Of a DNA stretch of 64,000 bases, positions 38,401 through 64,000 are shown piece by piece (positions within the stretch are counted from its first letter, which is position 1; every line of letters begins with the position of its first letter). This DNA comes from Linyphia triangularis. Its lineage: Eukaryota; Arthropoda; Arachnida; Araneae; Linyphiidae. The stretch covers positions 99,418,002-99,482,001 of the forward strand of contig OZ021723.1 in the NCBI GenBank assembly GCA_963978545.1. The letters run 5' to 3'. The notes below the pieces were generated by a model. The model made no database searches, was not told the origin of the DNA, and worked only from the letters and a program-made list of their open reading frames with translations. Both the position numbers and the translations under genes were made by a program.

Positions 38401-38537
38401 AATTCCATATTTCATTATGCAAAATTCTATAATTTTTTCTTCTGCCGCTTGTTCTTCAACATTCACACTCTCTGTTCCAGAAGTGCCAATCAGTCCACCC
38501 CAATGACGTCACGTACCAGGGTGCCACCCTCGTCTGA
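14449..38537 (+). CDS. Sema-2a: Semaphorin-2A-type secreted semaphorin, 3' part of gene (14 exons)
   Basis: The exons join in frame (1,848 bp, 615 residues plus stop) to a class 2 semaphorin, a secreted axon-guidance ligand that signals through plexin receptors. In-window residues 1-405 or so are sema domain (RVIQPIGDG, GNPGGLPGLYSGT, EFTKADTVIFRT, YDSKWLD, VGSYDIGDY, FFFRESAVEY, SRVARVCK, ARLNCSIPGEFPFYFNEI, LNFIRGHPLMD). A PSI domain follows at about 418-451 (NCLRCIQDPYCGWD), then an Ig domain with Cys485 and Cys544 (GRYDC), then a basic tail with WCHEFEKYK. No hydrophobic segment follows the Ig domain, which fits class 2. Sequons include NATA, NLTT, NCSI, NDTQ and NITV. All introns are GT-AG and all phases match. 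The signal peptide and roughly the first 90 residues are not in the window, so the start is unknown. The family call is firm; 2A versus 2B is less certain. Confidence 0.95.
15134..15159. repeat. Poly-T tract in Sema intron
   Basis: Uninterrupted T run in the 14,512-16,312 intron. The rest of that intron is AT-rich with nothing assigned. Confidence 0.9.
16313..16420 (+). CDS. Sema-2a: Sema-2a exon w2 (sema domain)
   Basis: 36 residues starting RYDCRNHIRVIQPIGDG and ending NPRDLVIY. The CGTNA motif is a sema-domain hallmark. Acceptor ttatag, donor gtaagt, phase 0 to phase 0. Confidence 0.95.
17421..17480. repeat. (TA)n microsatellite, 60 bp
   Basis: Thirty TA units in the 16,421-17,656 Sema intron. 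It is self-complementary and prone to length change. Confidence 0.97.
17657..17762 (+). CDS. Sema-2a: Sema-2a exon w3 (sema domain)
   Basis: Encodes GNLSYLAPNEHFPGIGDG through GIAKCPFDPDDNATAVWV, ending on the first base of a split Glu codon (phase 1). Acceptor ttacag, donor gtgagt. It contains the N-glycosylation sequon NATA and the GIGDGIAKCPFDP motif of sema domains. Confidence 0.95.
18486..18650 (+). CDS. Sema-2a: Sema-2a exon w4 (sema domain)
   Basis: Encodes EHGNPGGLPGLYSGT, EFTKADTVIFRTNLYNLTTG and IKYDSKWLD, with split codons at both ends (phase 1 in, phase 1 out). Acceptor tttag, donor gtatgt. LYSGT, EFTKAD and YDSKWLD are strongly conserved in semaphorins. Confidence 0.96.
18884..19298 (+). 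mobile_element. R1 element, copy 2
   Basis: Same 415-bp unit as 1,542-1,955, ends cagggttcccac and gagaaccctg, flanked by ttata on both sides. It lies in the Sema intron 18,651-20,694. Confidence 0.8.
19658..20083 (+). mobile_element. R1 element, copy 3
   Basis: Same unit and orientation as copy 2, flanked by a perfect gaaact duplication (19,652-19,657 and 20,084-20,089), which supports separate insertion rather than segmental duplication. Confidence 0.8.
20171..20594 (+). mobile_element. R1 element, copy 4 (most diverged)
   Basis: Same unit, with eroded ends (gttcccac at left, gtggaaaacc at right). It ends 100 bp before Sema exon w5. Confidence 0.75.
20695..20816 (+). CDS. Sema-2a: Sema-2a exon w5 (sema domain)
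   Basis: Encodes KPHFVGSYDIGDYVYFFFRE, then SAVEYINCGKNIYSRVARVC and a final Lys. It includes the FFFRE and SRVARVCK signatures. Acceptor tttcag, donor gtaaaa. The first Lys codon is completed from the previous exon; it ends in phase 0. Confidence 0.96.
21373..22436 (+). repeat. 242-bp tandem satellite, about 4.4 copies, in Sema intron
   Basis: Unit starts ctttggtaacattttgctat at 21,542, 21,784, 22,026 and 22,268, exactly 242 bp apart. A partial copy (21,373-21,541) precedes and the last copy is truncated. The central copies are nearly identical; the outer ones are diverged. The identical 67-codon minus-strand frames it creates are not genes. Part of the unit (ctgaatactaataaaccaac) is also in dispersed family R4. 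Confidence 0.95.
22522..22630 (+). CDS. Sema-2a: Sema-2a exon w6 (sema domain)
   Basis: Encodes RDTGGKNILNKNWASFLKAR and LNCSIPGEFPFYFNEI, the RDxGG and KARLxCSIPGE motifs of semaphorins, with a split Gln codon at the end. Acceptor ttacag, donor gtaagc. It lies about 85 bp after a 242-bp satellite array in the preceding intron. Confidence 0.96.
22631..23570. other. Sema intron, nothing assigned
   Basis: AT-rich with a (TG)n tract at about 23,379-23,391. I see no repeat family or exon. Confidence 0.5.
23571..23631 (+). CDS. Sema-2a: Sema-2a exon w7 (sema domain)
   Basis: Short exon encoding HVYKHPEDEKKFYAVFSTS after a split Gln, ending with two bases of a split Thr codon. Acceptor ttgtag, donor gtaagt. 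The FYAVFSTSTNG junction with the next exon matches semaphorin 2. Confidence 0.93.
24103..24804 (+). mobile_element. Solo LTR, copy 1, in sense orientation in Sema intron
   Basis: 702 bp beginning tgttacgaatt and ending cacgcaaca, the TG...CA form of an LTR. It has a TATA box (tatataa, 24,471-24,477) and AATAAA (24,742-24,747), so U3-R-U5 order is visible. Flanks gtac and gtat are an imperfect 4-bp duplication. No internal retroelement genes adjoin it, so it is a solo LTR. It stops 47 bp before Sema exon w8. Confidence 0.85.
24852..25192 (+). CDS. Sema-2a: Sema-2a exon w8 (sema domain, largest exon)
   Basis: Encodes NGLLGSAICSYSLDSIQEVF, then GKFKEQ, WLPV, VPEPRPGLCVNDTQTLPD, VLNFIRGHPLMD and PVYYKRDVIFTCLVVDMV. 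The PEPRPG and HPLMD motifs are class hallmarks. It is distinctly GC-richer than the surrounding intron. Acceptor cccacag at 24,845-24,851, donor gtgagt, ending one base into the next Met codon. A solo LTR ends 47 bp upstream of the exon. Confidence 0.97.
25193..26679. other. Sema intron, AT-rich, no clear repeat
   Basis: Contains a G-run near 26,200. A short stretch near 25,619 (ttctgagaaaaaggtaaat) resembles 48,931. Nothing else supported. Confidence 0.4.
26680..27760 (-). pseudogene. Degraded transposon-derived ORF with HAFTGCDTTS motif
   Basis: Reading the minus strand from about 27,700, pieces in shifting frames give FCPCIKFVGKKEQFLANGK, NADWDTDVDIVRTAV, GENTDLLILLLYHA, GFKLYYRSGIRHGSISKPVY and LLLFLHAFTGCDTTSRI. 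The NTDLLILLLYHA and HAFTGCDTTS blocks occur in many multi-copy arthropod hypothetical proteins that I take to be transposon-encoded (recognition from memory). Stops and frameshifts break it, for example after YHAKAW and near 27,310. It lies antisense in the Sema intron. No terminal repeats found. Confidence 0.7.
27947..28071 (+). CDS. Sema-2a: Sema-2a exon w9 (end of sema domain)
   Basis: Encodes MDGYVYKLVEWYDRL, SNLVDIFEATVPDAVRAI and EISSK. Acceptor ttccag, donor gtaaat, phase 1 to phase 0. It corresponds to the last sema blade, where arthropod homologues have GRIYKIVQ and LLDIFEV. Confidence 0.92.
28072..29622. other. Sema intron with weak repeat traces
   Basis: Traces related to R2 (aaaatcaggggactttt, 28,300-28,400) and R1 (ttctcacggtccttgaaaa, 29,313-29,470). 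No exon. Confidence 0.4.
29623..29774 (+). CDS. Sema-2a: Sema-2a exon w10 (sema end plus PSI domain)
   Basis: Encodes HKSLYVSSDYVLRQFDLVMC followed by the cysteine-rich PSI module (NCLRCIQDPYCGWDKERGEC). Acceptor tttcag, donor gtgaga, phase 0 to phase 2. YCGWD is the diagnostic PSI core. Confidence 0.95.
29900..30800 (+). repeat. Dispersed family R4, long copy with internal minisatellite
   Basis: Contains ttgaaacttggcaggtagat and about three tandem units of roughly 130 bp carrying tatcaagttttggggg, gtcactgtcactaaaag and actaataaaccaactt, then a tail with aatataaaaattggcaata. Relatives at 21,130-21,400, 34,360-34,765 plus 35,640-35,805, and 59,200-59,710. Probably a non-autonomous transposon; superfamily unknown. 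Confidence 0.7.
30875..30921 (+). CDS. Sema-2a: Sema-2a exon w11 (PSI-Ig linker)
   Basis: A 47-bp microexon encoding GLLQDVTNATPGICDN, matching the LLQDVxNxTxxICD linker of arthropod Sema-2a. Acceptor tttttag, donor gtgagt, phase 2 to phase 1. Its reading frame is fixed by the flanking exons. Confidence 0.9.
33172..33978 (+). mobile_element. R2 element, full-length copy in Sema intron
   Basis: Begins cagggtttccgcacatatg and ends ggtagaaaccatg, imperfect inverted ends, flanked by taaata and taaaca. No coding. It ends 26 bp before the Ig-domain exon, so it supplies sequence right up to the acceptor region. Confidence 0.65.
34005..34286 (+). CDS. Sema-2a: Sema-2a exon w12 (Ig-like domain)
   Basis: Encodes one Ig-like C2 domain: VYWGQSVHLSCAI at the first Ig cysteine, LRWFHYSREKGKY around the core Trp, and DAGRYDCKLG at the second cysteine, then NITVDT. 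It is GC-rich relative to flanking intron. Acceptor tgtgtag, donor gtgagt, phase 1 at both ends, as is typical of Ig modules. Open frames on the opposite strand here are shadows. Confidence 0.96.
34360..34765 (+). repeat. R4 family copy (left part)
   Basis: Shares ctgaaacttggaagatagat, ttctatcaagttttga, gtcactgtcacta and ataaatcaattt with R4 elsewhere. It begins about 70 bp after Sema exon w12; the matching R4 tail lies at 35,640-35,805, so about 870 bp may be an insertion between them. Confidence 0.65.
35640..35805 (+). repeat. R4 family tail
   Basis: Matches the tail of the copies at 30,690 and 59,600 (gaatataaaaattggcaatg ... tttatgggttatattattt). Confidence 0.6.
36420..36913. other. Sema intron end with short tandem repeat
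   Basis: Near 36,790-36,905 a unit like acttgtgatgtttatttgaa repeats about five times, ending 8 bp before the acceptor of exon w13. Poly-T near 36,438. Confidence 0.6.
36914..37023 (+). CDS. Sema-2a: Sema-2a exon w13 (C-terminal tail)
   Basis: Encodes TCSAPTEAEYRKVYSDWCHE then FEKYKLAMKTWQNKQA. The YSDWCHEFEKYK block is shared with fly Sema-2a. Acceptor tttcag, donor gtaagt, phase 1 to phase 0. The tail is basic, likely extracellular and matrix- or receptor-proximal (inference). Confidence 0.94.
37803..38383. mobile_element. F1 foldback element, copy 2
   Basis: Palindromic relative of 2,589-3,191, sharing gcaaaaatggccaaaaatcg and gcagaccagtggattcatga, present in both orientations. Its right end is about 95 bp before the last Sema exon. 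Confidence 0.75.
38481..38537 (+). CDS. Sema-2a: Sema-2a terminal coding exon w14
   Basis: Encodes KCQSVHPNDVTYQGATLV and TGA. Acceptor gttccag, phase 0. KC and HPN match positions near the end of fly Sema-2a, so this is very likely the true C-terminus. A foldback element ends about 95 bp upstream. Confidence 0.88.
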   Translation, partial: KCQSVHPNDVTYQGATLV

Positions 38538-41500
38538 GTCCCCCCACCGCAAGCAAAGTTCCATGCCAAGCCACCGTGTTCAACTTGCGTCCGTAATTCA
38601 AGGTCCCCACAAAAAGCGACTCGACTAGCTACACATCTGCATCACAGCGGATGTACACCCCACTCACATTGATCCTCGATTAAACTCTCTCTGTCTTTGA
38701 ACAACATGTTGGGCGAGGCTGCCATATCCGGCCTTTCGACCATCTTTAAGTGTGCACTGATTGGACGACGTGTCGCTTCGTTTACTCTCCATTATCTTGT
38801 TGGTGGTGGATCTGGAGATGGAATCGGTTGGGGAAACTGTCTGACTGGTGGAATCGAAGACTGTTTTAAGTACCACGATTCATATGTGATCTGAACTGGT
38901 GTGTGTGGCCTGGTGTAGTTCTCTTAAATCTTATTTGTGGCATTTCTTCTAGACTCTGCATCTATTTTTGTTTTGCTGAGTTTTATGAGCAGCTGTTTTT
39001 CAATTATACAAGACGAACATGCTCTGACTGGATGAATTGAATTTGGGTGCAGAGCGGAATAACATGAGTTGAAGAATGGAGATATGTTTGGTTTTGATTC
39101 TGTTTCTTGATGGATATCCGAAGAATGCTAATTCTTTTCTTGCTTTTTTTGGTCTGTTGAATACTACATGATAAAAAAAAGGGTCAATATTGACCATATT
39201 CGACATTTTCTAACAAATGGAAAGATATTTACTCCTTTTTATTTGTAACTAACTTAATTTCAAAGTACTTCTTCAACGATCACATGCAAAATCATATATT
39301 TAAAGATATGTCCTTTTCCTAGCAAGCTACTACAGATATTGATGTAGTCTAGAATCACATTGTAGGATGTTATTGAACTGAATACTAAAAACTTGATTGC
39401 TTGATTTGTAATATTTTTAAAGGACAGATGACAAACTTACCAGTTTGAAATGTCACTAAAAATATATATGGACTCCACAAAAGGACAGCAAATCGGTATT
39501 TTGCAAACTTATAAGATACTCAAAAATGAAAGTATTCTGCCTCGTTTTCCCGTTTGATTTAAGGAAGGCATTCCTCCAGATCCACCACTGCCTCGTCCCT
39601 TCCTCCTTTTGTTTTCTGGAGCTGTGTCCAAAGTAAAGGAAAATGGTATTACAGGCATGCAGAGCTTATCAATACTAACTGAAATTGATTCCACAATGTT
39701 TCAAAGTCAAGCGAGTTTGCGCAACCTGTCTTGTGGCTTGGCGCCGAAATCTCCATGTGTAAATAGGACGAAAGGAGAATCTCCGCAAGCCCATTCGATG
39801 ATTCATATTTTTCTAAAGGATTCTTTCCGGTCTCGAGGGATTGGACTCTGTAAAGTGTGAAGGTGTTGGACTGATGGAAATGGATGGTGGCTCTCACTTT
39901 GGATTTTTTTAAGTGCTTGGGCCGAGATTGCGTGTTATATCGAGGATTTTAAATGTTTTCTATGTTGAGCGAGTTTTAAAAATTATGCCATTTGAACTAT
40001 GATGACCATATCCGTTTGTTCAATGTTGTGACCACAATAGTGTATGGGAGCTAAATGTTTCTTTCCTGTGTAAAAGATATACAATTTTCTCTCCTTTAAA
40101 TTACCCTCCACTTTTTATTTGGGCATCACCCATTAAATTTGTTGTTTGCCATGGCCCTTTAATGTCTCTTTTGAAAGATCATGTGGCTTTAATTTTATCT
40201 GATCTCTTGGTATGATCTCAACTAAACTTTCTGAAAAAAATATTAATGTTTGGAACATCTATGATGGTATGATGTGACAATAATGCCAATTATTTCATTT
40301 CAAACAATTATTCTTTGAAATTATATGAGCAATAACAAAACTCTTACATAATATTTTTTTAATATATATCTCATTCTTTGTTATGATCTAATGGCCTGGT
40401 ACTTTATTTTATAAACAGTGGTTCAATATAAAAAATTATTGATAGTGGAGTTGCTTTTATTATAAGATGGTTTTAACTTATTTTTTATTTTACTATAGAT
40501 TACCAACTTTTATTTAAAAAAAATTGACTATTATACATTTATTCTATCTTTAATGTTTTAACCTTGTACTTTATTTATTTTAAAATATAAATGCATGCCA
40601 AACCGAACATTTTTGTAGGTTCCTGTGAATCTCACTATTTTCAACCTATGTGATATACTTTTCATTTGCTAAAGACCATTGCATCAACTATTCACTGAGC
40701 AGCATTATTTCGAACTTGTCAGAGATTGGCGAGCTTATTACTCAAGAATATTTCATGCAAGTGTTCTTTACACGGCAGCTTGCTATTTTAGTTCCATTTT
40801 ATAAGTATAAGGGATCTTGTTTCTAACTTTATACAAGTTGTTTTTAACTTAATTTGGGTTTATTTGAATGCATTTTGTCATGTTTCTTTTTAAAACGCAT
40901 CACTTTGTATGAAACTTAGAAGATGTTTTTGTGATAGCTACTGTTATTTGTGTTCTACTCTCTTGTGACTGTATTCTCTGTACGCCGTCTGAAAAAGCAG
41001 GTGACTACTTAATAAGCCACATTGACATAAAATTTCTGATTTCTTCCGACAGCCAAGTACATTCCTTTGAAATTATTTTATGTACTAATCCTGAATCTTA
41101 TAAAACTCGACTTTGAAAATTACCTCTGCGTTAAACTTGTTTTATAACTTTAGTAGAAGGTAGTCCAAAATGTATCCTTTAGGGTTACTCAACTATTTTA
41201 TTGAATAATTTTGTTTGAATTTAACTATAATGTATGTTTTCTAGCATTTTGTGTTTAATATACCATTTATTGCATTTGTGTGATTAACAGAGGCACGTTT
41301 TGGCATTTATTGCAATACTTAGAAGACACCATCGAGCATATCATGTCTTTAATTCAAATTTAATTTTACAGCAGTTGAATTTAATGCTAAGAAAAACCTT
41401 TATTTTATATTACTATAAAAGATTATTTGGGAATTTATTTTGCAATATGTGAAACAGCTTCTTATATAAAAAAAGTTTAACATTGTTTACATAACAAGTT

Positions 41501-42031
41501 TAACATTGAAAACAAAATGTAATGTATTATAGCTCCCCTTTTTAAATTTGCTCATACCTAGTACAAGAAATCAATTTGTAACCAATAACTATGAAATATA
41601 ATACATTTTTACTTCTCCCTACTAATTTTTTTATTACGTTATAAGAACTTGGCTGTAAGAATGTAATTTAGTTTGGGGTAAAAGACGTAGTGTTTATTTC
41701 TAGTCACAACCCCATTTTAATCCTACTTAATTTGTTGATTTAACTTCAAATATTACATTCAGACACTCACATTTTTAATAAATAGTGAATGTTTCGAATT
41801 AGTATTCTTTTTCTTCAAAATTTGTGTTTATATTAAGTGTTATTCAAGTTTCATTACACATTGGTGTCAGATCAATCTCATTTTAAAAATACAAATCAAA
41901 ACTTGTTCTATGAATTTGAATGTATGCCAGGACAGCCCTGAAATAAGTACTCAATTTACAAAGGGCTACTTTAAATAATGTACATATTTACTGTTTATAT
42001 ATATGCCTAAAATAAACTCCATGTTGAAATA
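38538..42031 (+). other. Probable long 3' UTR of Sema-2a
   Basis: About 3.5 kb after the stop with no recognised repeat family and no conserved coding. AATAAA occurs at 41,777-41,782 and 42,011-42,016. The contrast with the repeat-packed introns suggests selected transcribed sequence. The real end site is not visible without transcripts. Confidence 0.4.
42011..42016 (+). terminator. Candidate poly(A) signal of Sema-2a
   Basis: AATAAA followed within about 40 bp by T/G-rich sequence (gttgctttgcttcttgc). It is the last AATAAA before a dispersed repeat fragment near 42,540. An alternative lies at 41,777. Confidence 0.3.
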
Positions 42032-43379
42032 TTGAGTTGCTTTGCTTCTTGCATTCATTTTTGTACAGCCACACGAGTACGAATGAATTTACAGTTGCTT
42101 CTTATCTTTCATTCTACAAAATGCACACAAAAAGGAGGGTTCGGCGTTTTTAAAAAAACCTCGAAAAGTGCTTTAAAAAAAAACTTTCATTTACAAGTGC
42201 TTGAAAACCTTGATTTTTTAAAAAATGTGTTCATAGTGCTTGAATTTTATTTTCTAAAAATATAGCCACTTTTAAAAATGTTGGTTTTCTAAAAGAGCGA
42301 AATCCTTCGAATTTAGTTAAGCTAATCAGTTACCAGAAAAAAACGAGAGCATACAAGGTTGCGTAATTCCTCCTGCTAGTTTCTTTTCCCCCTTTGATGC
42401 GTACAGTTGGCTGCGAAACAGCGTAACATATTTTGAAAACTGTTAAAGGTGAAGCTACTGCATAACCCATTGATGTAAGCATTTCACGTGCGTGTACAAA
42501 AAAAATACAAAATATTGGACGCTATTTTCTGGTTTTTAATTTATGTCATTTCACGCAGTGCTAATTTTCGTACCTAGTCGCCAAATTTCAAGGTTTTTAT
42601 ACAAAGTAATTCCTAAAAGAACTGGGTTTGAAGATTGTAACATATCGAGTATTTTGAATGATCCTGACTAGAACTTTCTCTATAGAAAACTTCGCCACTA
42701 GTATGTATTTTCTCCATGTTATATTACATTTCAGTTGATATGTAACTTGTTTTTTCATCATTAAGTCTTGAAATTTAAGGTTTAGCATATTCATATCTTA
42801 TTGCAATAAATCGAATTCTATTTGTCTTTAAGTTTTCAAAAATTCTGCAAAAATAAATTAGTACACACCCTCCTTAAAAAAAAAAACTATATAAAAAAAA
42901 AACGAAAATAAAACACAAAAGGTGCTAACATCTTTATGCTAAGATAAAATCAACTTAAAAATTTTCATGTATAAAGCTAAACATAAACCAACACTGAAGC
43001 TACAGTATATTGAATTGCTAAAATTGAGATCATTCATTGCTAATCGAAATTTTAATTTTTTTTTTTCTTTTTTTTTTTTTCTTTGCTAATAAATTGTGAA
43101 TGTGATTTTTAAAAATAATTTGGGGGGAAATCTGAAAAATTAAAAATATAGTATCTTGAAACAAGTGAGAATAAAATTTTATCTAGTGTAGAACTAAAAT
43201 AAATATTGATTTCTTTTTAAAGTTAAACTACAAGACTCCCTTTCATCACATTTTTATCTGATTGTCGAAAGTAGCACTTATTATATTTTTTACGATGGTC
43301 CAAATACTATTACTTACGCAATTTTTATTTTTTTTTAATATCATTGTATTTTTACAGGAATGTAATATTGGTAGTTTTG
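42032..43379. other. Intergenic spacer between two convergent genes
   Basis: AT-rich spacer between the proposed 3' ends. It holds a short dispersed repeat fragment (42,540-42,630) shared with 61,475-61,545, and A/T homopolymers near 42,875-42,905 and 43,055-43,082. I see no gene. Confidence 0.5.
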
Positions 43380-43397
43380 CCAGCCAAATCATTGAAG

Positions 43398-43403
43398 TTT
43401 ATT
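43398..43403 (-). terminator. Candidate poly(A) signal of the ABCC gene
   Basis: AATAAA on the minus strand about 130 bp after the stop codon. A second one is at 43,324-43,329. The 3' UTR would be short, leaving about 1.3 kb to the semaphorin transcript end. Confidence 0.3.
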
Positions 43404-43532
43404 TTAATAATAAATTAAATATAGGAACTTAAAAAAGTTCGACACATTTAAACCAAATGAATATGTTTTTAAGAAGGGCAACATAATACTCTAGGACAAG
43501 CTTTGTTCATATAAATACTTTGAATGTCCTTG

Positions 43533-63730
<20,198 letters not shown>

Positions 63731-64000
63731 TCATGAATTTTCACTTTACTTTTTTTAAATTTCAATTACCCATGTTGTATACATAGAGTAATGAAAGTAT
63801 AGCATTCGGTCACAAAAAAAAAAATTGTATTTCTCCACGTTTTGGAACATCCCGATTTCAAAAAAGTGATCTAGATAAAATGTCTGTGTGTACGTGGTCA
63901 GTATAGCTCCCGAACAAATTGACCTACTCTGTTCAAATTTGGTATGCGGGTTGCTGTTGGCCATGGAACATACTATTAAGGTTTTCGTCAAAGTCGAGCA

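Overview
This window is AT-rich, intron-rich animal DNA. It carries parts of two convergent (tail-to-tail) protein genes set in dense transposon debris. Class 2 (secreted) semaphorins are an invertebrate class, and the exon peptides look arthropod. A chelicerate such as a spider is my guess, but the lineage is inference only.

Region 1-14,448 has no exon I can recognise. It holds mobile DNA: a fragment and a full copy of short DNA-element families, two foldback elements, a Tigger-like MITE, a young tRNA-derived SINE with a perfect target duplication, a 2.6 kb hAT-type element with a perfect 8-bp target duplication, and another MITE. It is probably upstream or first-intron sequence of the semaphorin gene.

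Region 14,449-38,537 (+ strand) is the 3' part of a Sema-2a-type semaphorin gene: 14 exons with consistent phases, encoding 615 residues (most of the sema domain, PSI, Ig and a basic tail, no transmembrane segment). The signal peptide and first sema blades lie upstream. Introns carry a cluster of three 415-bp elements, a 242-bp satellite, a solo LTR 47 bp before an exon, a degraded transposon ORF, and other repeats close to splice acceptors. About 3.5 kb of mostly repeat-free sequence after the stop is probably 3' UTR.

Region 43,533-63,700 (- strand) is the 3' part of an ABCC/MRP1-type ABC transporter gene: 12 exons, 734 residues, covering the end of NBD1, the linker, TMD2 and all of NBD2. 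Exon phases fit throughout, except that the 310-bp TMD2 exon is one base short. One intron appears to use a GC donor. A mariner element with 236-bp inverted arms sits 12 bp inside the intron after the Walker A exon.

The two genes are not functionally linked as far as the sequence shows: one encodes a secreted guidance cue, the other a membrane efflux pump. I found no new defence-like or biosynthetic system. The notable signals are the frameshift, the snapback mariner and the repeated placement of mobile DNA next to splice sites.
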